From Stackebrandtia endophytica (GTDB lineage Bacteria > Actinomycetota > Actinomycetes > Mycobacteriales > Micromonosporaceae), in NCBI RefSeq assembly GCF_006716355.1, contig NZ_VFOW01000001.1, positions 186,001 through 250,000 of the forward strand: a stretch of DNA of 64,000 nucleotides, read 5' to 3'. The position numbers were made by a program, and so were the translations under genes. The notes beneath the pieces are model-generated. The model was not told the DNA's origin. It made no database searches and worked only from the letters and a program-made list of their open reading frames with translations. This document shows, one piece after another, positions 50,448-59,663 of this stretch. Within the stretch, counting starts at the first letter, position 1; every line of letters starts with the position of its first letter.

Positions 50448-51317
50448 CTAATCCGGGGAGGCTCCCGACAGCGCGACCACCCGGGCCGCCTCCGTTGCCC
50501 CGGCGCTGACTGCCTCGGCCAGGGTTCCGCCAGCGGCGAGGGCCGCTGCGAGAGCCCCGACGAACGCATCACCCGCGCCGGTGGTGTCGACGACGGTGGT
50601 GGGTACCGCGTCAACGTGCCCGACGCCATCCCGACCCGCATACACCGCCCCCTCCGCGCCCAGAGTGATGACGACCGAACGTGCCAGCGACCCGACGGCG
50701 CCCGCTGCCGCGCCCGCCCAGTCGCCCCCGGATGCGGTGACGCCGAGTTCGGCCGCCTCGTGCTCGTTCAGGATCACCGGATCCGCGACCGCGACGACCT
50801 CGCGCGGGAGCGCGATGACCGGCGCGAGGTTGAGCACGAAACGTGCGCCGGCCTCTGCGGATGCGTTGGCCGCCACCGAGATCGCCGCCGGCGGGACCTC
50901 GCCTTGCACGACGACGACATCACCGTCGGCGAGCCCGAGGTCCTGCGCCGTCACCACGATCGCCGCGTTGGCTCCCGAGGCCACGATGATCGTGTTCTCC
51001 CCTGCCGGCCCGACGGCGATGGCCGCGGTCCCGGTGGATTCCTCCGGAAGGGTCACGATGCCACCGACGTCCACGCCGGCCGCCTCCAGCACGCCCCGCG
51101 CGCGGGATCCGTGACCGTCGTCGCCCACGGCCCCGACGAATCGCACCCGGGCGCCCCCACGAGCTGCGGCGAGCGCCTGGTTCGCGCCCTTGCCTCCGAG
51201 GCGCTCACCCATGCTGTGTCCGAAGACGGTCTCCCCCGGTTCGGGGAAGCGCTCGACGAGTACGGCGGCGTCGACGTTGATGCTGCCGACCACTATCACC
51301 TGTTCCGGCTCGGTCAT
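50448..51317 (-). CDS. rbsK: Ribokinase
   Basis: 289 residues. VIVVGSINVDAAVLVERFPEPGETV, GERLGGKGANQALAAARGGA and TTVVDTTGAGDAFVGALAAAL give the ribokinase sugar-binding and catalytic motifs. It phosphorylates ribose released by the nucleoside hydrolase. The start overlaps the permease stop by 4 bp, so it is the last gene of the transporter operon. A separate PfkB kinase gene is at 31166. Confidence 0.92.
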   Translation of the reverse strand: MTEPEQVIVVGSINVDAAVLVERFPEPGETVFGHSMGERLGGKGANQALAAARGGARVRFVGAVGDDGHGSRARGVLEAAGVDVGGIVTLPEESTGTAAIAVGPAGENTIIVASGANAAIVVTAQDLGLADGDVVVVQGEVPPAAISVAANASAEAGARFVLNLAPVIALPREVVAVADPVILNEHEAAELGVTASGGDWAGAAAGAVGSLARSVVITLGAEGAVYAGRDGVGHVDAVPTTVVDTTGAGDAFVGALAAALAAGGTLAEAVSAGATEAARVVALSGASPD

Positions 51318-52567
51318 GTTCTCTCATACACCTTTCCGGCGGCGGCGGGACCGCGTGATCGGCCGACGAATCCGGCGACCGCGATGATCGTCACGGCGTA
51401 AGGCGCCATGAGTAGAAACTCGCTCGGCACCGGCGAGCCGATCACCGAGAGCGTGTTCTGCAGGTTCGACACGAAACCGAACAGCAGTCCGGCTGCTGCG
51501 GCACGAAGGGGGTTCCAGCGCCCGAAGATGACCGCCGCGAGGGCGATGAAACCGGCACCGGCGGTCATCTCCTTGTTGAAGGCACCGACGTTGCCCAGCG
51601 TGAAGAACGCGCCGCCGACGCCTGCGATCAGACCGGCCAGGGCGACGTTGACATACCGCGTGCGCGCGACGTCGATGCCGACCGTCTCGGCGGCACGCGG
51701 GTGCTCCCCGACGGAACGTAGGCGCAGCCCCCAGCGAGTGCGGAAGAGTCCATATGCGACCGCTGCCACCCCGATGTACATGAGGTACACGACGATCGCC
51801 TGGTTGAACAGCACCGGCCCGATGACCGGGATGTCCGACAGCACCGGGATCGCCACCCGTCCGAGGCGCGGTGGCGAGTTGAGCAGCGCGGAGGAGGGCG
51901 CGAGTATCTGGGTGTAGAAGAAGCCGGTGAGCCCGGTGACGAGGACGTTGAGCACAATGCCCACGATCACCTGATCCACCAGGTAGCGGACCGCGAAGAC
52001 CGCGAGGACGAGTGACACGAGCATTCCGGCGATGGCGGCCGCCGCGAGGCCGACCAGGGGTTCCCCCGTGATGCTCGCGAGCAACGCCGAGCTGAACGCT
52101 CCCGCGAGAAGTTGTCCCTCGATCGCGACGTTCACGACTCCCGCCCGCTCGGAGACGACTCCGGCGAGCGATCCGAAGATGAGCGGCACCGCGAGCGCGA
52201 GGCTCCCGCCGAGCAGCCCGACGACGGGCAGCGCCTCGCCTGCCGCCGCCCAGGTGAGGAACCCGATGACGGCGGCGGCCGCGGTCACGATCATGCCCCA
52301 GGTGGGCGGATCCGTCCCACGACGCACGGCGTGGACACCGACAACGGTGACGGCGACACACAGCGCGGCGAGCACGATGAGCGTCGCCTGGGCGGGCAGC
52401 GCGATCTCGGGTAGCGCGACCGCGGCGGCCGGAGAGGAGAGACGGAACACCGTGGTAGTGCCCGGTACGCCGAGGCCGAGGAGTAGCAGCACCAGCGCGA
52501 CGACCATGGTGCCGACCGGTCGCCTCCAGCCACCGGAGCGAGTGCGGGCGGCGTATGCCGTGGTCAT
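51314..52567 (-). CDS. Nucleoside ABC transporter permease (second)
   Basis: 417 residues from ATG 52567, overlapping the previous gene's stop (ATGA). About ten hydrophobic helices, with VVSERAGVVNVAIEGQLLAGAF and LRSVGEHPRAAETVGIDVARTRYVNVALAGLIAGVGGAFFTLG typical of the BPD_transp_2 permeases of BmpA-type nucleoside importers. Longer in-frame sequence to 52792 lies inside the neighbouring gene. Pairs with the other permease to form a heterodimeric channel. Confidence 0.9.
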   Translation of the reverse strand: MTTAYAARTRSGGWRRPVGTMVVALVLLLLGLGVPGTTTVFRLSSPAAAVALPEIALPAQATLIVLAALCVAVTVVGVHAVRRGTDPPTWGMIVTAAAAVIGFLTWAAAGEALPVVGLLGGSLALAVPLIFGSLAGVVSERAGVVNVAIEGQLLAGAFSSALLASITGEPLVGLAAAAIAGMLVSLVLAVFAVRYLVDQVIVGIVLNVLVTGLTGFFYTQILAPSSALLNSPPRLGRVAIPVLSDIPVIGPVLFNQAIVVYLMYIGVAAVAYGLFRTRWGLRLRSVGEHPRAAETVGIDVARTRYVNVALAGLIAGVGGAFFTLGNVGAFNKEMTAGAGFIALAAVIFGRWNPLRAAAAGLLFGFVSNLQNTLSVIGSPVPSEFLLMAPYAVTIIAVAGFVGRSRGPAAAGKVYERT

Positions 52568-53811
52568 GAGACCTCCAGCTGACGTGGACCGGTCCGGTCC
52601 AAGGACTGGACCTTTCGGATGGGGTCGGGTAGTCGGAAGATCATGCGCACCAAAGGCGGTGCCGCGATGAAGAGCACGACAAGCGATTGGATGACCAGGA
52701 TGATTTCCACCGGCACGCCCTCGGCGGCCTGCATCGCGAACCCACCGGCCTTGAAGGCTCCGAAGAGGACTCCGGCGGCGAAGACGCCCCATGGCCGTGA
52801 ACGTCCCAGTAGTGCCACGGTTATCGCCTCGAAGCCGATGCCGGCATCGATCCGAGCGGTGAAACCGGTCGGAACGGTACCGAGCACCTGAATCGCGCCT
52901 GCGAGCCCGGTGAGCAGGCCGGCGATGAGCATCACCTGGATCGTGACCCGTCCGACACCGATGCCCGCCGTCCGCGCCGCGTGCGGGTTCTCACCCACCG
53001 CACGGAACTTGAAGCCGAGCGCGGACCTGTTGAACAGCCACCAGACGAGTGCGGTCGCACCGATCACGACGGGGAACCCGGCGTGCAGGTTGTATCGGTC
53101 GCCGAGGATCAGGGGCAACACCGCCGTGCTCTCCATGGGGGCGGTTTTCGGGTTCGACGATCCGGCCGCCTGGAGCAGCCCGGGCGTGCGCAGAGTCCAT
53201 GAGAGCAGGTAGAAGGCGACGTAGTTCAGCATGATCGTGACGATCACCTCGTGCGCCCCGGTCCGAGCCTTAAGCCCTCCCGCGATTCCCGCCCAGAGCG
53301 CACCGCCGACGAGGCCCGCCGCAAGCGCGAGCACCAGGTGCACGCCCCACGGGAGCTGCATGGTGCTTCCGACCCAACCCGCGAATCCGGCGGCGATGAG
53401 CATCTGCCCCTGGGCACCGATGTTGAACAATCCGACGCGGAAGGCCAGCGCGACGCCCAGACCTGCGGCGATGAGGGGCGTCGCGAAGGTGAGGGTGTCG
53501 GTCAAGGGCTTCAGGGCGAGCAGGGGGTCACTCTGCCGGAAGTTGACGATGGAGCCTTGGAAGAGCGCGCCGTAGGCACCGCCCACGGCATTCCCGACGG
53601 CCACGAAGAAATCGCCGGGACGGCCGAAGAAGTAGGTGGCGGCCTGCTGCACCGCAGGGTCGGTCGCCGCGATCAGCACCCCACCTGCGAGGAGGGCGAG
53701 CAGAACCGCGAACACCGAGAGCAGACCGCTTCCGCTGAGGATCCTACGGAGTAGTTCGCGCAGGCGCGCCATGACTTCCGGCTCGTCGGTGCGAGGATCG
53801 GTGGGGCTCAT
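52564..53811 (-). CDS. Nucleoside ABC transporter permease (first)
   Basis: 415 residues, polytopic. The motifs FRVGLFNIGAQGQMLIAAGFAGWVG and FRAVGENPHAARTAGIGVGRVTIQVMLIAGLLTGLAGAIQVLG match the larger NupP-type permease. Start overlaps the ATPase stop (ATGA) and stop overlaps the second permease start, so the operon is translationally coupled throughout. Confidence 0.9.
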   Translation of the reverse strand: MSPTDPRTDEPEVMARLRELLRRILSGSGLLSVFAVLLALLAGGVLIAATDPAVQQAATYFFGRPGDFFVAVGNAVGGAYGALFQGSIVNFRQSDPLLALKPLTDTLTFATPLIAAGLGVALAFRVGLFNIGAQGQMLIAAGFAGWVGSTMQLPWGVHLVLALAAGLVGGALWAGIAGGLKARTGAHEVIVTIMLNYVAFYLLSWTLRTPGLLQAAGSSNPKTAPMESTAVLPLILGDRYNLHAGFPVVIGATALVWWLFNRSALGFKFRAVGENPHAARTAGIGVGRVTIQVMLIAGLLTGLAGAIQVLGTVPTGFTARIDAGIGFEAITVALLGRSRPWGVFAAGVLFGAFKAGGFAMQAAEGVPVEIILVIQSLVVLFIAAPPLVRMIFRLPDPIRKVQSLDRTGPRQLEVS

Positions 53812-55343
53812 GCGTGCGCCTCCTCGGCATCGGTGCCGGGGTGGGTCTCCGTCACACCGGCCATCATCAGGCCGAGTCGGTCTCGAGGGGTGTCCGCAGG
53901 CACGATACCGACGGACCTGCCGCGGTACATGACCATGATCCGGTCGGCGAGGGCGATCACCTCGTCGAGCTCGGTGGAGATCACGATCACGGGGATGCCG
54001 GCGTCGCGCGTCTCGATGATGCGCTTGTGGATGAACTCGATCGACCCGACGTCGACGCCACGCGTCGGCTGGGCGGCGATGAAAAGGGACAGCTCGCGAC
54101 TGAGTTCGCGTGCCAGTACCACCTTTTGTTGGTTTCCTCCGGAGAGGCGGCCGACGGGGTGCTCGGGGCCTTGGGTACGAATGTCGAATTCGGCGATCTT
54201 CTCGCGGGCGAAGGCATCGCGCTCGCGAAGCTGCAGCGAACCGGCCTTCACGAACGGTTCCCCGTCCGAACGGTCGAGCATCAGGTTCTCGGCGATGGAG
54301 AACTCCTTCACCAGCCCGTCGACACTTCGATCCTCCGGCACGAATCCGACCCCCTCGTCGAGGATCTGGCGAACCGTCCGCCCCACGAGCTCGCGGCCGT
54401 TCAGAGCGACCTCGCCCCGGGTGAGCGACCGCAATCCGACGATCGCCTCGGTCAGTTCGGTCTGCCCGTTGCCCTGAACGCCGGCGATCGCGAGCACTTC
54501 GCCGGAGCGGACCTCGAAGCCGACCCCGTCGACGAGCGTATTGCCCGTCTCGTCGGTCACGGTCAGATCGCGCACGACCAGCGCTTCGGCGCCTGCCTGG
54601 ACGGGCTCCTTCTGCACGGTCAGCTCGACGGCGCGGCCAACCATCAGCGACGCGAGCTCCTCATTGGAGGCACCCGGGGATGCCTCACCGACGATCTTGC
54701 CGAGCCGGATCACGGTGATCCGGTCGGCGACCTCGCGCACCTCGCGCAGCTTGTGCGTGATGAACACGATCGAGGTACCGGAGGCCTGGAGGTTGCGCAT
54801 CGTGGCCATCAACTCGTCCGTCTCCTGCGGGGTGAGTACCGCGGTCGGCTCGTCGAAGACGAGCACGCGGGCCTCTCGCGACAGCGCCTTGACGATCTCG
54901 ACGCGCTGCTGCACGCCAACGGGAAGGTCTTCGACGATCGCGTCGGGGTCGACGTCGAGACCGAAGCGGTTCGAGATCTCGCGCACCATGGCGCGCGCCG
55001 CCGACAGGTCGAGGCGCCCGCCGAAGCGGGTGGCCTCGTGTCCGAGCATGACGTTCTCGGCGACGGTGAACACCGGGATCAGCATGAAGTGCTGGTGCAC
55101 CATCCCGATGCCCGCCGCGATCGCGTCGCCGGGGTCGGTGAAGCGCTGGACCACGTCATCCAGCAGGATTTCGCCCTCATCGGCCTGATACAGCCCGTAG
55201 AGGACGTTCATCAGGGTGGACTTGCCGGCACCATTCTCCCCGAGGAGGCAGTGGATCTCCCCCGGTTCGATCGTCAGATCGATGTGGTCATTCGCCGTCA
55301 GCGCGCCGAATCGCTTCGTGATGCCGCGCAGTTCAAGCTTCAT
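53808..55343 (-). CDS. Nucleoside ABC transporter double ATPase
   Basis: 511 residues with two ABC domains. The first is complete: GENGAGKSTLMNVLYG, VGVQQRVEIVKALSREARVLVFDEPTAVL. The second has a degenerate P-loop region (IAGVQGNGQTELTEAIVGL) and LSGGNQQKVVLARELSRELSLFIAAQPTRGVD. This layout is the norm for RbsA/NupO-type importers, where one site is non-canonical. It energises uptake for the two permeases and the BmpA-type lipoprotein. Confidence 0.92.
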   Translation of the reverse strand: MKLELRGITKRFGALTANDHIDLTIEPGEIHCLLGENGAGKSTLMNVLYGLYQADEGEILLDDVVQRFTDPGDAIAAGIGMVHQHFMLIPVFTVAENVMLGHEATRFGGRLDLSAARAMVREISNRFGLDVDPDAIVEDLPVGVQQRVEIVKALSREARVLVFDEPTAVLTPQETDELMATMRNLQASGTSIVFITHKLREVREVADRITVIRLGKIVGEASPGASNEELASLMVGRAVELTVQKEPVQAGAEALVVRDLTVTDETGNTLVDGVGFEVRSGEVLAIAGVQGNGQTELTEAIVGLRSLTRGEVALNGRELVGRTVRQILDEGVGFVPEDRSVDGLVKEFSIAENLMLDRSDGEPFVKAGSLQLRERDAFAREKIAEFDIRTQGPEHPVGRLSGGNQQKVVLARELSRELSLFIAAQPTRGVDVGSIEFIHKRIIETRDAGIPVIVISTELDEVIALADRIMVMYRGRSVGIVPADTPRDRLGLMMAGVTETHPGTDAEEAHA

Positions 55344-55361
55344 GTGTGGTCATCCCTCCAT

Positions 55362-55384
55362 GAGGGGAGCCTTGAGGCCCCCTC
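55362..55384 (-). terminator. Intercistronic attenuator-like hairpin
   Basis: In the 57-bp gap between the BmpA-type gene and the ATPase gene, the transcript can fold GAGGGGGCC with GGCTCCCCTC (one bulge) around a 4-base loop. Such hairpins often leave the binding-protein message more abundant than the rest of the operon. No U tract. Confidence 0.45.
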
Positions 55385-55400
55385 ACGATCGCGGTCTTCG

Positions 55401-56480
55401 TCAACGGGGAGAGTTGTCCGACTGCACGACGATGTCGCCGTCGATGATGGACTGACGGAGCGCATCGAGCTCGGCCACGAGCTCCGGGGAGACCTGGTCG
55501 GCGAAGTCGTGGAACGGCGCGATGGTCACGCCCGCGTTCGCGAGGTCACCCACGTACGACTCGGCCGAGAAGTCGTCGGCGACCGCCTCGCCGATCAGTT
55601 CGACGACGGCATCCGCCATCTGCTTCATCACCGAGGTGAGCACGACATCGGCCTGCTCGGGCGCGATCGCCACGATGTCGTTGTCGACGCCGATCAGAGC
55701 GACATCCTGGCCGGAGTCGCGAATCGCCTCGATGCTGCCCTGATACAGCGACCCGGCTACCGGCATCACGACGTCGGCGCCCTGGTCGATGAAGGTCTGG
55801 GTGAGCGCTTTGCCCGCCGCGATGTCGACGAAGCTGCCCGAGAAGGTTCCCTCCTGGCTGGCCTTGTCCCAGCCGAGCAGGCGCACGTCGGTGCCGTTCT
55901 GCTCGTTGTAGTGCGCGATGCCGTCCGCGTAACCGTCGAGGAACAGCAGAACGGGTGGGAACGGCTGCCCACCGAATGCCGCGACGACACCGGTCTGAGA
56001 GTGGCCCGCGGCAAGGTAACCGGCAAGGAAGGAAGCCTGCGCCGTGTCGAACACGACCGGTTTGACGTTGGGAAGGTCGATGGATGCGTCGTCGATGATG
56101 GCGAAGTTCGAGTCCCGGTTCTTCTCTGCGGCCGCCTTGGTCGCCTCGGCGAGCGAGAACCCGACGGTGATCGTGAAGTCACAGCCTTGGGAGACGGACT
56201 GGTCGAGGTTGGGGCCGTAGTCATTCTCGCTCTTGGACTCCAACCGCACGGTGCGCACGCCGTACTCCTTCTCAGCGGTGTCGAGTCCGGCGAGAACGGC
56301 CTGGTTGAAGCCCTTGTCGTTGAATCCTCCGAAGTCGGACACCATGCAGGCGACGAAGTCGGCGTTCTCGCCGCTGTTACCGTCGGCGGCGGACGGAGGG
56401 GTAGCACAGCCGGCGAGGCCGACTGCTGCGAGTCCCGCGAAGGCGAGGGCTGTGATCAGACGAGGGCTGCGAAGGCTCAC
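55401..56480 (-). CDS. BmpA-family nucleoside-binding lipoprotein
   Basis: 359 residues from GTG 56480 behind AAAGGAG. Signal peptide and lipobox (LAFAGLAAVGLAG then Cys25). ACMVSDFGGFNDKGFNQAVLAGL is the BmpA/PnrA entry motif with the ligand Asp/Phe/Asn residues, and PVAGSLYQGSIEAIRDSGQDVALIGVDND follows. Binds purine or pyrimidine nucleosides outside the membrane and delivers them to the permeases. First gene of the operon, with a LacI-type operator upstream. Confidence 0.92.
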   Translation of the reverse strand: MSLRSPRLITALAFAGLAAVGLAGCATPPSAADGNSGENADFVACMVSDFGGFNDKGFNQAVLAGLDTAEKEYGVRTVRLESKSENDYGPNLDQSVSQGCDFTITVGFSLAEATKAAAEKNRDSNFAIIDDASIDLPNVKPVVFDTAQASFLAGYLAAGHSQTGVVAAFGGQPFPPVLLFLDGYADGIAHYNEQNGTDVRLLGWDKASQEGTFSGSFVDIAAGKALTQTFIDQGADVVMPVAGSLYQGSIEAIRDSGQDVALIGVDNDIVAIAPEQADVVLTSVMKQMADAVVELIGEAVADDFSAESYVGDLANAGVTIAPFHDFADQVSPELVAELDALRQSIIDGDIVVQSDNSPR

Positions 56481-56522
56481 GGGTGACTCCTTTGTGAACT
56501 TGAGGGGGCACGTGCGGCACGA

Positions 56523-56541
56523 TTGCGCAAACGTTTACGCA
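56523..56541. promoter_or_regulatory. LacI-type operator upstream of the nucleoside transporter operon
   Basis: TTGCGCAAACGTTTACGCA is a near-perfect inverted repeat around AAACGTTT, 43 bp upstream of the BmpA-type start. It shares TGCGTAAACG (reverse strand) with the operator at 48789-48805. Confidence 0.8.
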
Positions 56542-56682
56542 TCCGTTGCGATGATAATAGTCGGGATCGACGAGATTGCAACCCCAGGCGAGACGGGTTA
56601 TTTGAGTACGCACCGCTACCGCCCGAGCGATCTCACCGTTGCATTCGGGGAGCGCGCGGGAAGTCGGTCAAGCCGGGTGAGG

Positions 56683-56964
56683 ATGCAGGTGCCCGACAAC
56701 TACGGTGGGTTTTCCGGCCGCCGAGGAGCCTCCGATCACGCAAAGGACCCGCATCGGGCATCCATCCGCACCCGGCCCTACTTCCTCGACACCGGAACCG
56801 ACGCCCAAGGCCTAGCCGTCGACCACATCACCGCCACACACCCACCCGGAGTCACCATCGCCTGCGTAACACACCAGCACGACACATGCCCCGTAACCAC
56901 ACGCAGTCAAAGCAAGCCACCCGCGGCCTGCCAGTGCCACTGCGGATGCACCACACGACCCTGA
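56683..56964 (+). CDS. Possible small His/Cys-rich protein
   Basis: A 93-residue frame from ATG 56683. The middle reads RPYFLDTGTDAQGLAVDHITATHPPGVTIACVTHQHDTCPV and the tail has CQCHCGC, so Cys and His are clustered in a way that could bind zinc. Ribosome site is weak (GTGAGG overlapping the start). No family recognised. It lies between the nucleoside operon and the repeat-protein gene; the flanking bases 56542-56682 and 56965-57095 show nothing else. Confidence 0.35.
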   Translation: MQVPDNYGGFSGRRGASDHAKDPHRASIRTRPYFLDTGTDAQGLAVDHITATHPPGVTIACVTHQHDTCPVTTRSQSKPPAACQCHCGCTTRP

Positions 56965-57095
56965 ACCCATGTCGTGAAACAGGTGGGCACAAAGCGAGAA
57001 TCCGTCGGCTTATGCCCACCCATCGGCCCAACCCACCAACACCACAGGCGACCGCACCCGGTAACCGAGTCGACGCCGTGCGGTACCACTAGGAC

Positions 57096-58271
57096 ATGGG
57101 AATCTGGAAACCAGGCGACCACAACACATCCGGCCACCGACTACCGCTCATCGTCCACATCGGTCTCATCCTCACCCTTGCTCTCAGCGCGACGTGGGGA
57201 TTGTGGCGACTGTGGTCGGGAACCTGGGAGGTAACACTCACTGAGAACCTGAACGACCAGTCAAGGTTCGAGGTGGCCAAGATCGTCCTTGCGATCGTCG
57301 GTGGACTAGGCGGGATCGTATTTCTGACCATCGGATACCGGAAACAACGCGACGCAGAGGCCGCAGAGACACGGGAACAAGCCAAACACTTCCACGAACG
57401 ATTCGGAGCCGCCGCCGACCAACTCGGCTCCGAAGCACCACGCATCCGTCTGGCAGGGGTGTACGCAATGGCGGCACTGGCCGGCGACTGGGACGCTGGC
57501 CGACAAACCTGCATCGACGTCCTATGCGGCTACATCAGAGCACCCTACGAACCACCCCGCGCCCTCGACCACGACCCCACAGATGAGGCGTTGAAGGAAC
57601 ATCGGGCAGCGACGGAGGAACGCGAGATCCGCCGCGCCATCATCGACACCATCGGCGAACGACTCCGCACCGCACCCCGCGACGGGAAGACCTGGCACGG
57701 ACACCGATACGACCTCACCAGAGCAATCCTCGACACCGGCAACCTATCCGGAATCATGGTCACCCCCGGAACCGTCATCGACCTCAGCCACACGCAGTTC
57801 CCCATCGGCAGGGTCGACTTCGCTCGTGCAAGATTCAGTGGCGGCATCATCGACTTCACTGGTGCGAAATTCAATGGCGCCACTGTCGACTTCACTGGCG
57901 CGAAGTTCTGCGATGGAACCGTCGATTTCACCGGTGCAAATTTCGGCGGTTGCACCATCTACTTCCAAACCGCGAATTTTGACGGTGGCACCATCGACTT
58001 CCGTAGAGCGTCGTTCGGCGGCGGCACCATCAACTTCAGTGGTGCGAGCTTCGGCGGTGGCACCATCAACTTCAGTGGTGCGAGGTTCGAAAGCGCGAGC
58101 GTCAACTTTACTGGTGCCAAGTTCCGCGGCGGCACCGTCGACTTCCGGGAGGTGGCATTCAGCGGCCGCACCGTCAATTTGACGCCGTACCTGATACGGT
58201 CCGAACCACCTGTCATCGATGACTTCCTTGATGGGCCGCCCGAGGGCTTGCTGTTGCCATCATCGAGGTAA
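57096..58271 (+). CDS. Membrane-anchored 12-residue-repeat (pentapeptide-like) protein, shorter paralogue
   Basis: 391 residues. Two N-terminal helices (LPLIVHIGLILTLALSATWGLW and FEVAKIVLAIVGGLGGIVFLTIGY) are followed by a conserved linker FHERFGAAADQLGS...RLAGVYAMAALAGDWDAGRQTCIDVLCGYIRAPY. From residue 244 ten units of 12 residues follow, consensus G-A-x-F-x-G-G-T-(V/I)-x-F-x, giving Phe at alternating 5 and 7 spacing. Such repeats fold as a right-handed quadrilateral beta-helix. The same architecture recurs at 60607. Probably membrane-anchored; partner unknown. Confidence 0.8.
   Translation: MGIWKPGDHNTSGHRLPLIVHIGLILTLALSATWGLWRLWSGTWEVTLTENLNDQSRFEVAKIVLAIVGGLGGIVFLTIGYRKQRDAEAAETREQAKHFHERFGAAADQLGSEAPRIRLAGVYAMAALAGDWDAGRQTCIDVLCGYIRAPYEPPRALDHDPTDEALKEHRAATEEREIRRAIIDTIGERLRTAPRDGKTWHGHRYDLTRAILDTGNLSGIMVTPGTVIDLSHTQFPIGRVDFARARFSGGIIDFTGAKFNGATVDFTGAKFCDGTVDFTGANFGGCTIYFQTANFDGGTIDFRRASFGGGTINFSGASFGGGTINFSGARFESASVNFTGAKFRGGTVDFREVAFSGRTVNLTPYLIRSEPPVIDDFLDGPPEGLLLPSSR
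57825..58184 (+). repeat. Ten tandem 36-bp coding repeats
   Basis: DNA-level repeats of about 36 bp encode the 12-residue units of the shorter repeat protein. GGTGGCACCATC and GACTTC elements recur. Copies are imperfect, more diverged than those at 61369. Confidence 0.8.
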
Positions 58272-58641
58272 CACTGTTGGAGGTGGTTCATTCCTCCCGA
58301 CCCCATCACGGCCTTCTTATGTAACTGGTTACCGGATGCTTCGGTATCTATGGTGCTTCCTGCTGATCTCGCGGACCCACTTCTGCAGTGTGCCAGACTG
58401 GCTTTACTCGTAGCCTCCTAGCCGCGAACACCATCGCCTCCACAGTCTCCGACCAGCATGCTGGTGTTACTGGCGGCGTTTCCCTCATAGCGACCAGTCG
58501 ACACGGAGCCACCGCTAAAGCCGCGGTGCCTTGGATGAGCGCGACCATGAATCGGATCCATCTGACCAGCGGCGATCTCCGGCGCGGCCACGCCTGCTTC
58601 CGAGTCAACAGGTTGGCCTTCCTCGGATACGCGGGCCGTTT
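58272..58641. other. 370-bp region with only a weak minus-strand frame
   Basis: The minus strand holds an open frame (58608-58348) reading VRWIRFMVALIQGTAALAVA and ETVEAMVFAARRLRVKPVWHTAEV. It could be a remnant of a larger protein, but I cannot place it in a family and no ribosome site is clear. The region fits a decayed segment of the surrounding island. Confidence 0.3.
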
Positions 58642-59562
58642 TCAGGCTGTGGCTCGCAGGTGCTCTCGGGCCCACTCCTCGAAACCGGTCAGCTGGATGC
58701 CGAGTGCTCGCGCGTACTCGGGGCGGGCCGGCTGACCGGCCACATTGAGCCATTCATGTGAGGCACCCATGGGTGGCATCCCTGCGGCGAGGGCCTCCGC
58801 CTCTGTCATGTCCGGTGCCGATAGTCGCGTCCGTAGCACCCGTGACAGGACCTCGGCGATCTCGATCATCGAGAGGTGGTCGCTCGCGAGTTCCAGCTCA
58901 ACACCGTTGAATCGTTCAGGTTCGGCGATGGCTGCTGCGGCCGCTCGGCCGATGTCGTCCACCGCGACCAGGGACAGCCGGGTGTCGGGGTTCAACACGC
59001 TGACCAGGCCGGCTTCGACGCCACGCGGGAACAGGAACGCCATCGAAGGAAGGAAGTTCACCATGAAGAAGCCCGGTTTGATAATGGTCCACTGAGGAAA
59101 ACCCGCAGCACGAACCTTGTCCTGGATCGCGGCTTTGGCGGTCAGGCTGGGTTCCACCGACCAGCGTCCCGGTTCCCAGCCGGGTGTATCGGTGTGCTGC
59201 CCGGCCCCGGTGACGGACGTGTGCACGAACTGGGGCACTCCGGCCGCTTTTGCGCCTTCAACGAGGTTGGCGCCTTGCGTCACCTCACCATCCATGTCGA
59301 ACCCTGCGGCAGTGATGGCTGGCATCTGCACGGAGAACACCGCTCGGACCCCTTCGGCGGCGCGGACTATCGAGTCACGGTCATGTAGATCGCCGGTGAC
59401 CAGCTCGGCGCCGAGCGTCTCGATCGCTTGGGCGCGTTCGGCCCTCGGGTCACGCACGAACGCACGGACGGGAACACCCGCCGCCAGCAGGGCGCGCGCG
59501 ACGGCGCCGCCCTGTCGGCCGGTGGCGCCGGTTACCAGGACGGGTGCAGAGTCTGTGGACAT
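58642..59562 (-). CDS. NmrA-like NAD(P)-binding protein
   Basis: 306 residues from ATG 59562 with GAGGAG upstream. VLVTGATGRQGGAVARALLAAGVPVRAFVRDP is the dinucleotide-binding Rossmann entry of NmrA/atypical SDR proteins; the active-site Tyr-x-x-Lys is absent, as usual for NmrA. VHTSVTGAGQHTDTPGWEPGRWSVE and IIKPGFFMVNFLPS are family segments. Role: redox-sensing regulator or reductase such as the NAD(P)H quinone type. Divergent from a TetR gene with a large symmetric operator between them, so probably repressed by that TetR. Confidence 0.88.
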   Translation of the reverse strand: MSTDSAPVLVTGATGRQGGAVARALLAAGVPVRAFVRDPRAERAQAIETLGAELVTGDLHDRDSIVRAAEGVRAVFSVQMPAITAAGFDMDGEVTQGANLVEGAKAAGVPQFVHTSVTGAGQHTDTPGWEPGRWSVEPSLTAKAAIQDKVRAAGFPQWTIIKPGFFMVNFLPSMAFLFPRGVEAGLVSVLNPDTRLSLVAVDDIGRAAAAAIAEPERFNGVELELASDHLSMIEIAEVLSRVLRTRLSAPDMTEAEALAAGMPPMGASHEWLNVAGQPARPEYARALGIQLTGFEEWAREHLRATA

Positions 59563-59574
59563 GATGCTCCTCAA

Positions 59575-59633
59575 CTAAGTGGCGGGGCCCGCCGATTACG
59601 TCACGCTAGAATACGGCGGACCCCGCCACTTAG
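59575..59633. promoter_or_regulatory. Large symmetric TetR operator pair
   Basis: The divergent gap holds two 20-bp arms, CTAAGTGGCGGGGCCCGCCG (59575-59594) and its reverse complement with one mismatch (59614-59633), 19 bp apart. Each arm is itself nearly palindromic around GGCGGGGCCCGCC, so two TetR dimers could bind, one over each divergent promoter. Confidence 0.8.
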
Positions 59634-59663
59634 CAACGGTCACCTAGCGACCTGGAGACGACC

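Noticed and set aside
53814-56486. 890-codon plus-strand open frame antisense to the nucleoside ATPase and BmpA-type genes
   Set aside because: It is an antisense shadow of two confident genes; the protein is His/Asp/Val-rich with no family resemblance and no ribosome site.
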